Below are positions 1 through 7,438 of a DNA stretch of 48,285 nucleotides, piece by piece. Where the stretch lies: contig JAEEGS010000019.1 of assembly GCA_016280445.1 (NCBI GenBank), positions 1-48,285 on the forward strand, given 5' to 3'. The stretch's first letter is position 1. The number at the start of each line of letters is the position of its first letter. The notes under the pieces are model-generated. The model saw nothing but the letters and a program-made list of their open reading frames with translations. It was not told the DNA's origin and did not search any database. Position numbers and translations under genes: made by a program. This DNA is from Bacteroidaceae bacterium. Lineage in GTDB: Bacteria > Bacteroidota > Bacteroidia > Bacteroidales > Bacteroidaceae.

Positions 1-72
1 CCTCTTGTCGGATTCGAACCAACGACCCCGAGATTACAAATCACGTGCTCTGGCCAACTGAGCTAAAGAGGC
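1..72 (-). tRNA. tRNA-Thr (TGT anticodon), cut by the window edge
   Basis: Read on the minus strand, the sequence folds as a cloverleaf: acceptor arm GCCTCTT pairing with AAGAGG at the window start, D arm GCTC...GAGC, anticodon loop TTTGTAA with anticodon TGT, and T arm GTTGG-TTCGAAT-CCGAC. The last acceptor base and the discriminator fall outside the window, so the 3' end is missing. One T-T mismatch lies in the middle of the anticodon stem. The location directly downstream of hpf matches the common Bacteroidales order rpsU - xer - hpf - tRNAs - tuf, so further tRNAs and an EF-Tu gene are expected just beyond position 1. Confidence 0.95.
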
Positions 73-162
73 TTATAAAACCGTTCGCACAGACGAATCC
101 ATGCGAAACGGGTGCAAATTTAGGCATTATTTTCCAAATGCAAAACTTTTTTACAGACTTTT

Positions 163-462
163 TTAAATATTTGTCTGTTTTTCCTTGTATTTTCCCAGCT
201 GTTTTTCAATTGCAGCCAGTGATTCCATGATTGCTTCTTCAAATGTGTCGCAAATTTTATCGGCGAACAACTCAGACTTTGGCAACACCACCGTGAGGCT
301 TGCCTGCTTGTTCATCGCCGTTTCGGGCTTTACGACCTTTAATGACACCTCCACCTTTCTTATATCATTGCAATACTTATCCAGTTTTCCCACTTTCTTC
401 TGGATGAACTCTTGCAACTTTTCGGTTGCGTCGAATTTAATCGCTTTAATGTTAATGTCCAT
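163..462 (-). CDS. hpf: Ribosome hibernation-promoting factor (short HPF/RaiA family)
   Basis: This 99-residue protein starts MDINIKAIKF and matches the short HPF/YfiA family: an N-terminal beta strand, a helix rich in Lys and Glu (EKLQEFIQKKVGKL), a strand with the VEVSLKV pattern, and a C-terminal helix ending in a basic stretch. Such proteins bind the 30S decoding region in stationary phase and block or dimerise ribosomes. A GTG two codons upstream (468) is in frame, but the ATG at 462 matches the family's N-terminus. There is no C-terminal dimerisation domain, so this is the short form. It follows the Xer recombinase by about 30 bp and is probably cotranscribed with rpsU and xer. Confidence 0.9.
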   Translation of the reverse strand: MDINIKAIKFDATEKLQEFIQKKVGKLDKYCNDIRKVEVSLKVVKPETAMNKQASLTVVLPKSELFADKICDTFEEAIMESLAAIEKQLGKYKEKQTNI

Positions 463-491
463 AGTCACTGATATTTAAGTTAGACAAATAT

Positions 492-1385
492 TTACTTGCG
501 CGGATGCGCATTTTTGTATTCACTCTTCAGTTCTTCGAACGAAACATGTGTGTAGATTTCCGTCGTTGCGACACTTGCATGCCCCAGCAATTTCTGGATG
601 GATGTCAAGTCAGCATCATTGTTCAGCATAGCAGTGGCAAAGGAGTGCCGGAGCACGTGGGGACTTCTTTTTTTGATGGTGGTCACCAACGAGAGATTAT
701 CCCTCACAATCTTAGAAACTTGAGCTTCACTCATCGCCGTTCCCTTTTCTGTCACGAACAACCGAGGATAGGCACTTAGGCCAAGCGACTCTTCTCGAGC
801 TGCCAGATAGGCCTTGGTCTCATCTCCCAGTTCCTCGCCAAAGGGAACAATGCGCTGCTTGTTGCGCTTACCCGTCACTTTAACCTGCCTGGTCACCAGA
901 TCCACGCTTGCATCTGTCATACCCAGCAATTCAGCACGTCTTACTCCCGTTTCGTAGAACATCATCAGGATGAGCCTGTCTCTGATGCCTTTGAAACTTC
1001 GATCCTCTGCAGTCAGCTCCAGCAGCCTGTCCATATCCGATTCTCTCACGAAATACGGAAGGGGGCGTTTTTTCTTTGGAGCGACAACCTTCTCCATCGG
1101 ATTAGCACTCGTCCACCCCATCCTACGCAGATATTTGTAGAAGGTGCGGAGCGCACTCAGTCTCCGATTGACCGAGGCGGCGGATAACTTCTGTTCATCC
1201 AGCAGGTAGATAATCCACTCACGGACGTCAGCAGCATCCACTGCCGCCCACGAAGCACTCGCGTCTTGCGCTTCGAGGAACTCCTGAAACAACGAAAGGT
1301 CTTTCGCATAAGATACGATAGTGGATGGCGAATCGTTACGTTCCGACCTCAGATATTCCAGAAAAGGAGCAGTCCACTGTTCCAT
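492..1385 (-). CDS. xerC: Tyrosine recombinase of the XerC/XerD family
   Basis: A 297-residue tyrosine recombinase with an N-terminal SAM-like core-binding domain (about residues 1-90) and a C-terminal catalytic domain. The catalytic set is complete: Arg149 (TGVRRAEL), Lys173 (TGKRNKQR), His243 and Arg246 (HVLRHSFAT), His269 (LLGHAS) and Tyr278 (EIYTH). The length is that of the chromosomal dimer-resolution enzymes XerC/XerD, which act at dif. The housekeeping position between rpsU and hpf argues for a resident Xer protein rather than an integrase of a mobile element. The sequence alone does not separate XerC from XerD. Confidence 0.85.
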   Translation of the reverse strand: MEQWTAPFLEYLRSERNDSPSTIVSYAKDLSLFQEFLEAQDASASWAAVDAADVREWIIYLLDEQKLSAASVNRRLSALRTFYKYLRRMGWTSANPMEKVVAPKKKRPLPYFVRESDMDRLLELTAEDRSFKGIRDRLILMMFYETGVRRAELLGMTDASVDLVTRQVKVTGKRNKQRIVPFGEELGDETKAYLAAREESLGLSAYPRLFVTEKGTAMSEAQVSKIVRDNLSLVTTIKKRSPHVLRHSFATAMLNNDADLTSIQKLLGHASVATTEIYTHVSFEELKSEYKNAHPRK

Positions 1386-1390
1386 GTTTC

Positions 1391-1432
1391 GTCGTTTTCT
1401 GCGACTAAATTATGACATTTTAGTCAAACGAC
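1391..1432 (-). other. Hairpin just upstream of the Xer start codon
   Basis: GTCGTTT (1391-1397) pairs with AAACGAC (1426-1432), and GACTAAA (1403-1409) pairs with TTTAGTC (1419-1425), giving two stacked 7-bp stems separated by a one-sided bulge. On the minus strand the structure ends five bases before the ATG at 1385. It has no trailing T-run, so it is not a convincing terminator. It could limit ribosome access to the xer start, but that is inference. Confidence 0.45.
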
Positions 1433-1507
1433 CAAATTTTCGACTGAAAACTTTGTTTTTCTTCCTAAAATTCTCGTTTTTCTCGAGACTTTGTTTCACT
1501 CAGAGGC

Positions 1508-1699
1508 TTACTCTTCCTCCTGATGAAGCTTGTTCACATAAATCGCATGCTGCATCTTTTCGCGCTTCACGACGGATGGCTTGTTAAACTGCTTGCGTGT
1601 GCGAACTTCCTTAATGATACCGGTCTTCTCGGCCTTTCTCTTGAACTTCTTGAGAGCTCTCTCAATGTTCTCACCTTCTTTTACAGGTACAATAATCAT
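1508..1699 (-). CDS. rpsU: 30S ribosomal protein bS21
   Basis: A 63-residue protein beginning MIIVPVKEGENIERALKKFK, the characteristic bS21 start, followed by the basic helix KRKAEKTGIIKEVRTRKQF. bS21 sits near the anti-Shine-Dalgarno end of 16S rRNA, and in Bacteroidetes it is known to affect which messages the ribosome selects. The reading frame is open upstream to 1795, but that extension would place the promoter at 1767-1799 inside the gene, so the ATG at 1699 is taken as the start. The leader has no Shine-Dalgarno sequence, only A-rich sequence. It is the first gene of the rpsU - xer - hpf run. Confidence 0.95.
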   Translation of the reverse strand: MIIVPVKEGENIERALKKFKRKAEKTGIIKEVRTRKQFNKPSVVKREKMQHAIYVNKLHQEEE

Positions 1700-1742
1700 T
1701 ACAATTCTTTTTAGAAAATGTTTATAAATTAGTATATTAAAA

Positions 1743-1763
1743 CCGCTGGGATTTTCCCAACGG
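1743..1763 (-). other. Hairpin at the 5' end of the rpsU transcript
   Basis: On the minus strand CCGTTGGGA-AAA-TCCCAGCGG forms a 9-bp stem with a three-base loop (one G-T pair), followed by TTTT. It lies immediately downstream of the predicted -7 box, so it would be at or near the very start of the rpsU leader, about 45 bases before the ATG. It could be a transcript-stabilising 5' hairpin, a regulatory leader, or the terminator of the membrane-protein gene upstream. The sequence does not decide between these. Confidence 0.5.
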
Positions 1764-1766
1764 TCG

Positions 1767-1799
1767 GCAAAATTACGGCAAATTTCTTTAACCACAAAA
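1767..1799 (-). promoter_or_regulatory. Bacteroidetes-type promoter for rpsU
   Basis: The -7 box TAATTTTGC occupies 1767-1775 and the -33 box TTTTG occupies 1795-1799, with a 19-bp spacer, on the minus strand. Both match the phylum consensus (TTTG, 19-21 bp, TAnnTTTG). Transcription would start near 1760, giving a leader of about 60 bases. Confidence 0.75.
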
Positions 1800-1831
1800 C
1801 TTTACGGCTTTTTTTTCACCCGAAGAGGCAA

Positions 1832-2383
1832 TTAAGCCCACCTTTTAGCTCTCTCTTCCAGTTTTTTGGCACGTTCAAAACCCATATTTGCCGATTTTTC
1901 AATCAGTTCACGTGCCACAGAGTTGTGGTTTTCCTCCTCACCCAAAACGCGGTGATAAATGCCCAGCCAATACGTAGCCTCAGCACTTCCTTTCTCCGAC
2001 TTCTCCTTCAGGCGGTTGTTGATATAGTTAATGTAATCTTCAATGCCGATGTGTTCGTTGTCCGACTGCTGCGCAATCATGTCCATCAGTGTGTTACTCT
2101 CTTGTTCCGAGAAGACCCCGGTTTTACCCACCACAAAATGGCTCACATAATCCATTTGCTTTTTCGTTGCATACAAACCAAAAGTGTTGGTCAGTGAACG
2201 CATCAGGAAATGATTGACCACAAACACCGCCACCGTAAGCACCAGCCCTACCCAGAACAACAAATCGTTCTCATAGTAGCCATACAGCAGCAACGGAAGC
2301 GTTCCCAACAGAAAGTAAGGAACAGGCGTGCTGAAATACCGCTCAAGGGCTATACTATAGTAGCTTCTTTTCATCTTATACAT
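1832..2383 (-). CDS. Small membrane protein with a Sel1-like C-terminal repeat
   Basis: I do not recognise a named family for this 183-residue protein. Two hydrophobic segments (about residues 22-37 and 42-60) form a membrane hairpin after a short basic N-terminus. The cytosolic part carries one clear Sel1/TPR-like unit (AEATYWLGIYHRVLG followed by ARELIEKSANMGFERAKKL, about residues 135-178). Single Sel1 units usually make protein contacts, so a scaffolding role is possible but unproven. The first ATG at 2383 is used; a second ATG lies three codons in. The gene has its own -7 box (2457-2465) and is divergent from the DUF2027-like gene. Confidence 0.7.
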   Translation of the reverse strand: MYKMKRSYYSIALERYFSTPVPYFLLGTLPLLLYGYYENDLLFWVGLVLTVAVFVVNHFLMRSLTNTFGLYATKKQMDYVSHFVVGKTGVFSEQESNTLMDMIAQQSDNEHIGIEDYINYINNRLKEKSEKGSAEATYWLGIYHRVLGEEENHNSVARELIEKSANMGFERAKKLEERAKRWA

Positions 2384-2456
2384 TATTATATATTATATAT
2401 ACATGCGTGTAAGGTCAAAAGCACCTTGTTTTGTGGTTTCCACACAAAAAAACGAT

Positions 2457-2465
2457 GCAAAGTTA
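2457..2465 (-). promoter_or_regulatory. -7 box for the small membrane protein gene
   Basis: TAACTTTGC on the minus strand matches TAnnTTTG and lies about 75 bases upstream of the ATG at 2383. No clear -33 box is seen at the expected distance. Confidence 0.5.
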
Positions 2466-2497
2466 TCATATTTTTTTCATTCATGCCATTTTTTTTC

Positions 2498-2506
2498 TAC
2501 ATTTGC
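2498..2506 (+). promoter_or_regulatory. -7 box for the DUF2027-like gene
   Basis: TACATTTGC matches the Bacteroidetes -7 consensus exactly and lies 24 bases upstream of the ATG at 2530. The upstream region is T-rich, without a clear TTTG at the right spacing. The box lies inside the longer open frame that begins at 2431, which argues against any start before 2530. Confidence 0.6.
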
Positions 2507-2529
2507 ATAATAAACAATCATATTTTATA

Positions 2530-3078
2530 ATGAACATAGGTGACAAAGTGAGATTTCTGAACGATGTGGGCGGTGGAATCATCACTGGATTCCGTCCCGG
2601 TGGCATCGTTCTGGTGGAAGGCGAGGATGGTTTCGACATGCCCGTTTCCCAGCATGAAGTGGTTGTCATAGAGGAACGCACTCCCAAGGCGGAGAAAAAG
2701 GCCACTACATCTGCCACAAAGCAAGCTGTGAAACCCAACACCCCAGTAAAGAAAGAAGAAAAGAACATGCTTGATGGTCGGGACTATCTCCAGTCGAAGA
2801 CTGTGAACCCCACTGAGGAAGAACAAGTCGTGAACGAGCAATTGGAGGCAAAAATCACCCATTTGGAACATGCCATACAACAGCAGGCACTGACCATACA
2901 GCATCTAGAACAAACTATCCAGCAAAACGAACAGCAACGCCAACAGATGGAGGCGCGTATCACCTTACTGGAAGCCAAATTCAACCTGCAGAGAAACAAA
3001 CAGGCGATGGCACGCCAGACCCAACAACAGCAACAACCTAAACCCACAACCAACATTGGAGAACTACAAATACTATAA
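2530..3078 (+). CDS. DUF2027-like N-terminal domain with a glutamine-rich coiled coil
   Basis: The first 50 or so residues (MNIGDKVRFLNDVGGGIITG, then a VLVEGEDGFDMPV segment) match the N-terminal part of Bacteroidetes DUF2027 proteins. In that family this barrel-like part is normally followed by a longer region ending in a Smr nuclease-like domain. Here it is followed by a lysine- and threonine-rich linker and, from about residue 95, a heptad-patterned coiled coil very rich in Gln and Glu, ending near residue 182. No Smr domain is present. The start at 2530 is set by the family N-terminus and the promoter at 2498. Function is unknown; a rod-like adaptor or DNA-associated protein is possible. 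Confidence 0.75.
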   Translation: MNIGDKVRFLNDVGGGIITGFRPGGIVLVEGEDGFDMPVSQHEVVVIEERTPKAEKKATTSATKQAVKPNTPVKKEEKNMLDGRDYLQSKTVNPTEEEQVVNEQLEAKITHLEHAIQQQALTIQHLEQTIQQNEQQRQQMEARITLLEAKFNLQRNKQAMARQTQQQQQPKPTTNIGELQIL

Positions 3079-3108
3079 ATACTAACCCTCTAAAAAACCA
3101 TTAACCTT

Positions 3109-3423
3109 ATGAAAAGAGAAGCATTCAAGATGTTCTTGAAACCTGGCTTCAAGGAAGAATACAAACGCCGCCATGCCAACCTGTTCCCCGAGCTCAAAGC
3201 ATTGCTCAGCGAAAGCGGTGTGCGCAACTACAGCATCTATTTGGACGAAGACACCAACATCCTTTTTGCCTATCAGGAACTGGAAGGAGACGGTGGCAGC
3301 CAAGACCTTGGCGGCACAGAGATTTGCCAAAAGTGGTGGGCATATATGGCTGACATTATGGAAACAAACCCTGACAACAGCCCTATATCGATTCCACTAC
3401 CCGAAATGTTCCATATGGACTAA
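3109..3423 (+). CDS. rhaM: L-rhamnose mutarotase
   Basis: The 104-residue length and the pattern MKREAFKMFLKPGFKEEYKR, RHANLFPEL, NYSIYLDEDTNILFAYQEL and CQKWWAYMADIM match the RhaM (YiiL) family, which interconverts the alpha and beta anomers of L-rhamnose. His22 and the WW pair correspond to active-site positions of that family. No rhaA, rhaB or rhaD lies nearby. It begins 30 bp after the DUF2027-like gene and 38 bp before the acyl-CoA ligase, so it is probably part of one plus-strand transcript. Confidence 0.9.
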   Translation: MKREAFKMFLKPGFKEEYKRRHANLFPELKALLSESGVRNYSIYLDEDTNILFAYQELEGDGGSQDLGGTEICQKWWAYMADIMETNPDNSPISIPLPEMFHMD

Positions 3424-3461
3424 ACTCTTCGCCTAACATTCACCTCAAACAGAATAACACT

Positions 3462-5087
3462 TTGGCTAAAGCATTAACAAGAATATTCAAACCCAACGAC
3501 ACCTCCATTATCGGCATGATGGAGAATACACTCAAGCAGAACTGGAACCGCCCGTGTGTCACAAACTACGGCACAGGCGAAAGTTACACGTATGGCGATA
3601 CGGCAAAGATGATTGCCCGTCTCCATCAACTGTTCCGTCAGTTGGGTATCGAACCTGGCAACAAGATTGCCCTGTGCGACAAGAACAACGCCCACTGGGC
3701 CATTTCCTTCTTTGCAGCTTTCAGTTATGGCGCTGTCGTCGTACCTATTCTCTCTGAGTTCAGCATCGATCAGATCCAGAATATCTACGACCACTCAGAG
3801 TCCTCACTCATCATCTGCGGAGAGAAATACGCCCAAGGGCTACATGCACGCATCCTCTACATGGCCGATTTTGCCATGAAGGACGAGCCTCTTGCCATTG
3901 ACATGAGCGCCTTCACCGACCTCCAACCCGACGACGTGCACTATTTCCGTGAGCAGCCGGACGACCTCGCCCTACTCAGCTACACCAGTGGTTCCACAGG
4001 CCGAAGCAAGGGAGTGATGCTTCCCTACCGCTCCATCTGGTCCAACTGTCACTTTGCCGACGAGGTGCTTGACTTCAAGCCCGGCGACAACACACTCTCC
4101 ATTCTGCCGTTGGCTCACATGTACGGGTTTGCCTACGATTTCTTCTTTGCCTTCAACATCGGGTGCCACATTCATTTTCTCACCAAGACTCCTTCGCCCC
4201 ATGTGGTCATCAAGGCCTTTGGCGAGATCAAGCCCGTGGTGGTCATTGTGGTTCCACTCATCTTGGAGAAAATTGTACAGAAGCAAATCTTCCCCATCCT
4301 GCGCACCCGCCACATCCGTGCCCTCACCGCCATTCCCATCCTACGCGATGTGGTCTATCGGCAAATCCGCAACAAACTCTATTCTGCCCTTGGAGGCAGT
4401 TTCTACGAGTGCATCATCGGTGGAGCGGCATTTAACAAAGAAGTGGAAGACTTCCTCCGCCAGATTCACTTCCCCTACACTGTCGGCTACGGCATGACAG
4501 AGTGCGGCCCTATCATCGGCTACGAAGACTGGCGCATCTTCACCAAAGGCTCTTGCGGCAAGGTCGCTCCACGCATGGAGGTGAAAATTGACTCCCCCAA
4601 TCCACAAAACACGCCCGGAGAGATTCTCACCCGAGGCACCAATGTCATGCTCGGTTATTATAAGAACGAGCAGGAAACCCTCGAAGCCATTGACGAAACT
4701 GGCTGGCTACATACAGGTGATCTCGGCATCATCGACAAGAACGGCAACATCTTCATCCGTGGCAGAAAGAAGACCATGCTCCTTGGCGCCAATGGACAGA
4801 ATGTTTATCCCGAAGAAATTGAAGACGCCATCGGGACACACACCATCTTCGAGGAAAGCCTCGTCGTGCAACGTGGTGAGAAACTCGTCGCACTCGTTTA
4901 TGTGAGCGAAAAAGCTCTCGAACACCATGGACTGACCCACGAGACTTTGCTACAGAAACTCGACACATACAAACGGCACATCAACTCCTATCTTCCCGCT
5001 TTTGCCAACATTTCAGCCATCGAGGTACAAGACAAGGAGTTTGAGAAGACCCCTAAGCGCAGCATTCGACGCTATCTGTACGCATAG
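3462..5087 (+). CDS. AMP-binding enzyme, long-chain fatty acid-CoA ligase type
   Basis: A 541-residue ANL-superfamily adenylate-forming enzyme. Visible motifs are the P-loop SYTSGSTGRSKGVM (about residues 173-186), the A5-type motif YGMTECGP, the A7 motif WLHTGDLG with the adenylate-ribose aspartate, and a hinge around GRKKTMLLGANGQNVYPEEIE. It would activate a carboxylic acid, probably a fatty acid, as acyl-AMP and transfer it to CoA. There is no membrane segment. The start codon is TTG; the next in-frame ATG would remove 18 residues that fit the family's N-terminal helix. The C-terminal lysine region KTPKRSIRRYLY resembles the usual catalytic-lysine segment. The exact acyl substrate is not visible. 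Confidence 0.85.
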   Translation: MAKALTRIFKPNDTSIIGMMENTLKQNWNRPCVTNYGTGESYTYGDTAKMIARLHQLFRQLGIEPGNKIALCDKNNAHWAISFFAAFSYGAVVVPILSEFSIDQIQNIYDHSESSLIICGEKYAQGLHARILYMADFAMKDEPLAIDMSAFTDLQPDDVHYFREQPDDLALLSYTSGSTGRSKGVMLPYRSIWSNCHFADEVLDFKPGDNTLSILPLAHMYGFAYDFFFAFNIGCHIHFLTKTPSPHVVIKAFGEIKPVVVIVVPLILEKIVQKQIFPILRTRHIRALTAIPILRDVVYRQIRNKLYSALGGSFYECIIGGAAFNKEVEDFLRQIHFPYTVGYGMTECGPIIGYEDWRIFTKGSCGKVAPRMEVKIDSPNPQNTPGEILTRGTNVMLGYYKNEQETLEAIDETGWLHTGDLGIIDKNGNIFIRGRKKTMLLGANGQNVYPEEIEDAIGTHTIFEESLVVQRGEKLVALVYVSEKALEHHGLTHETLLQKLDTYKRHINSYLPAFANISAIEVQDKEFEKTPKRSIRRYLYA

Positions 5088-5150
5088 GCCCCACCATCAT
5101 CCATATAAAGACATTCAAGAGACTTCACCATCATCGTAAAAGAAAAAATC

Positions 5151-5888
5151 ATGAGAAAACTCATCGCATTCTCGTTCCTCGCTATCCTGCTGACAGGATG
5201 CAAGCACTTCCATATCGGCGACATACTCGATGGGCCAGGCATGGTCAATGAAGACCCGCGTCCCATCTCACTGAACGACTTGCAACAGCGCTGGGAAGAC
5301 CGGCTCATCGTGGTGCATAGCGACAGCAATCCTGACATAAAAAAGCTGCTGGAAGCATTCAATGGAATATGGGAGACCAAGGTAGTAGACTCTCTGCTGA
5401 CCAAGATTAACGAGCCCGACTTCGATGGTAGTTATGCACCCGAAGACGGCACTGGCGACATCATCCTGACGTTCTATGCCCGTCCATATCCTTTCGTGCA
5501 ATTCTTCTCCGAAAAGGATGGTGCAGAATGTTTGGATGCCTGCACCATTCGCCGTAACAACGGCCACACTCTCCTTCTCCTCCACCTCAGGCAGTGCCAC
5601 AAAAAAGATGGAGACACCACCTACGACGGCTTCTACTGCTTCTACGACTACGACCCCGAAACCTCCTATCTCAAACCACAAAAAGAGCCTTGGGCGAACG
5701 TGAAACCAGTGGTAGAAGGTCATGAGCTTCGTCCTCTCTTCGATCTTTTCGAAGGAGTCTTCGCTGTGGGAGAGTTTGAGGAAGGGACCTCCGAACCCGA
5801 CTACCATCATGTCTTCGATTTCAATGGGCAGGACTTCGTATACATGGGGTATGAAAGCAATCTGCCCGACACGTCTGGCGAAGAATAA
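5151..5888 (+). CDS. Uncharacterised lipoprotein
   Basis: A 245-residue protein with a lipoprotein signal peptide (MRKLIAFSFLAILLTGC, lipobox LTGC, Cys17). The mature part is acidic and mixed alpha/beta, with no motif I recognise. Positions such as GDIILTFYARPYPFVQFF and NGHTLLLLHLRQCHK suggest a compact beta-rich fold. It is followed 34 bp later by a second small lipoprotein-like gene, so a small envelope operon is likely. The export call is well supported; the function is unknown. Confidence 0.75.
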   Translation: MRKLIAFSFLAILLTGCKHFHIGDILDGPGMVNEDPRPISLNDLQQRWEDRLIVVHSDSNPDIKKLLEAFNGIWETKVVDSLLTKINEPDFDGSYAPEDGTGDIILTFYARPYPFVQFFSEKDGAECLDACTIRRNNGHTLLLLHLRQCHKKDGDTTYDGFYCFYDYDPETSYLKPQKEPWANVKPVVEGHELRPLFDLFEGVFAVGEFEEGTSEPDYHHVFDFNGQDFVYMGYESNLPDTSGEE

Positions 5889-5922
5889 ACCTATTTCTCT
5901 AACTCCACAAACTATCAAAACA

Positions 5923-6189
5923 ATGAAAAAGACCATCCTCACCTTCTTGGTTGGCGCCTTCCTCACAGCAGGACTTCTCTACACTTCCTGCAAAGGGCAA
6001 GTAACCATCAACGGCGAAAACGGCACTGACACCATCGTGTTCAACACCGACAGCATCCGAGAAATCAACATTAATGTACAAACCAATGGCACCACTTCCC
6101 CAAACGAAGTGTCCAGCGATTCATCCAACAATAACAATGAAAAAGACACTCCTGATACTCTCAGCAATTCTGCTGCTGATAAGCTGTAA
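5923..6189 (+). CDS. Small secreted or lipoprotein-like protein overlapping the next gene
   Basis: An 88-residue protein beginning MKKTILTFLVGAFLTAGLLY followed by TSCKG, a hydrophobic signal segment with a Cys at residue 23 that fits a relaxed Bacteroidetes lipobox. The short mature part (GQVTINGENGTDTIVFNTDS) ends in a low-complexity Ser/Asn/Asp tail. Its final 53 bases overlap the start of the next lipoprotein gene in another frame, so the disordered tail is written over that gene's signal peptide. Function is unknown. Confidence 0.65.
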   Translation: MKKTILTFLVGAFLTAGLLYTSCKGQVTINGENGTDTIVFNTDSIREININVQTNGTTSPNEVSSDSSNNNNEKDTPDTLSNSAADKL

Positions 6190-6859
6190 GAGGCTCGGAA
6201 ACTTCTTACCGGGACAAACAACTTCTGAGGAAGAAGACACCACAGGCACCTCCGCATTCTACAACTACGAGGAAGGGGAAGCCGATGACACCGAGGGATT
6301 GGGTGTTGCCCCTTATGCACAAGAGAAAATGGACATTGACCAACTGCCTAAAACCGCAACACTCCAAGACAAGCACTTTCAGTATGCCGTCTATGTGAAC
6401 GTGGAACAGCCCGCTGCTGATGAATACTCCGAAAACACCTACTCCGTATGGCTTGCCGACGAACGTGCTGGTGCCGTGTACAAGGTTTGCCTCACCAACC
6501 CCACGGCAGCCCCACAATGGGAACAGATGACCGGTGAGAATGCCAATGCAGCCGAGGTGCCCATCCACCTCATCGCCACAGCCTCCAAGGCTTATCTCGC
6601 TCCAGGCGATCCCACCAAGGTGATTGTGGAAGGCTGTCCTGACGCCCGTAACATCTGGACCTACATCATTGACACAAAAACGGGCACCGCCAAGCAGTTC
6701 CCTTCGACCGAGGGCGTACAAGAACTCAACTGGGACAGAGGCGAAATCATCCTTGCCTCCTATGGTTACTACCCACAGGGCGGACGCTACACTTGCACCA
6801 AAGCCTACTCACCCGATGGCCAGTTCCTCCGTGTGACCAGCGAGAAAGAACCTGAATAA
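6137..6859 (+). CDS. Uncharacterised lipoprotein
   Basis: A 240-residue protein with signal MKKTLLILSAILLLISC (lipobox LISC, Cys17). A low-complexity acidic linker follows (EEEDTTGTSAFYNYEEGEAD), then a beta-rich body with paired aromatic strands (YAVYVNVEQ, NTYSVWLADERAGAVYKV, NIWTYIIDTKTGTAKQF) that look like repeated beta hairpins. No family is recognised. The start at 6137 rather than the open frame from 6074 is chosen because of the signal peptide, and it creates the 53-bp overlap with the preceding gene. A strong hairpin follows at 6867. Confidence 0.75.
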   Translation: MKKTLLILSAILLLISCKRLGNFLPGQTTSEEEDTTGTSAFYNYEEGEADDTEGLGVAPYAQEKMDIDQLPKTATLQDKHFQYAVYVNVEQPAADEYSENTYSVWLADERAGAVYKVCLTNPTAAPQWEQMTGENANAAEVPIHLIATASKAYLAPGDPTKVIVEGCPDARNIWTYIIDTKTGTAKQFPSTEGVQELNWDRGEIILASYGYYPQGGRYTCTKAYSPDGQFLRVTSEKEPE

Positions 6860-6866
6860 TAAAAAA

Positions 6867-6894
6867 GACTTCATGGGTACCGCCCCATGAAGTC
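6867..6894 (+). terminator. Perfect 11-bp hairpin after the lipoprotein genes
   Basis: GACTTCATGGG (6867-6877) and CCCATGAAGTC (6884-6894) form an 11-bp perfect stem with loop TACCGC, directly after the lipoprotein stop and preceded by six A residues. The downstream T-run is poor on the plus strand, while on the minus strand the hairpin is followed by six T residues. It probably ends or attenuates the lipoprotein transcript before the DUF805 gene. Confidence 0.55.
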
Positions 6895-6913
6895 CTATTA
6901 CCCTTACACAACG

Positions 6914-7396
6914 ATGAAAAAACTCCCCCAACTGAGTGCATTCGATGCCGTTAGCAACTTCTTCAACAAGATGTTCCAGATAGAAGGCCGTTCCCGCCGT
7001 TCCGAGTACTGGTGGACAATGGCTTTTATCTACCTCGTCGACACGTTTTTCACCCCAGCCATCGGCAGCATTCTTCATCTGCTCGCCCTTCCATTGACTT
7101 TGCGTCGTCTACACGATGCAGGCCATTCTGGTTGGTGGCTGGCTGGAGGAGTCATCATTTCCATCGTAACCAACCTTGTGTTGGTATTCGACCTTCTCTT
7201 CAAGCTCCTCAATGCCTTCCAAGAGCACAGCGCAGGCGACCTTTACCTCAACCTCATGATTTCCTTCATGATGCGCTACCTCATCCTCATCATCCTCACC
7301 ACACTTTACGACCTGTTACTTTTCTTCTTCCTCTGTGCCGACAGCGAGAAAACCACGAACAAGTATGGGCCATCACCCAAATACGTAGAAGAATAG
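6914..7396 (+). CDS. DUF805 family inner-membrane protein
   Basis: The 160-residue protein has the DUF805 hallmarks: an N-terminal cytosolic segment with GRSRRSEYWW, hydrophobic segments, the loop LRRLHDAGHSGWW, and the C-terminal signature CADSEKTTNKYGPSP. DUF805 proteins (YhaH/YhaI-like) are small polytopic membrane proteins of unknown function. The ATG at 6914 (MKKLPQLSAF) is used; an upstream in-frame ATG at 6887 lies inside the 6867-6894 hairpin and is unlikely to be the start. The gene converges on tadA, leaving 42 bp between the stops. Confidence 0.85.
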   Translation: MKKLPQLSAFDAVSNFFNKMFQIEGRSRRSEYWWTMAFIYLVDTFFTPAIGSILHLLALPLTLRRLHDAGHSGWWLAGGVIISIVTNLVLVFDLLFKLLNAFQEHSAGDLYLNLMISFMMRYLILIILTTLYDLLLFFFLCADSEKTTNKYGPSPKYVEE

Positions 7397-7438
7397 CATT
7401 CTCCTCATTCGGCTTGTTCTCCAAGTACCTCATCCCAT

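Noticed and set aside
492..1385. Tyrosine recombinase as evidence for an integrated element next to tRNA-Thr
   Set aside because: The rpsU - xer - hpf - tRNA order is a stable housekeeping arrangement in Bacteroidales. No att duplication or cargo genes are visible.
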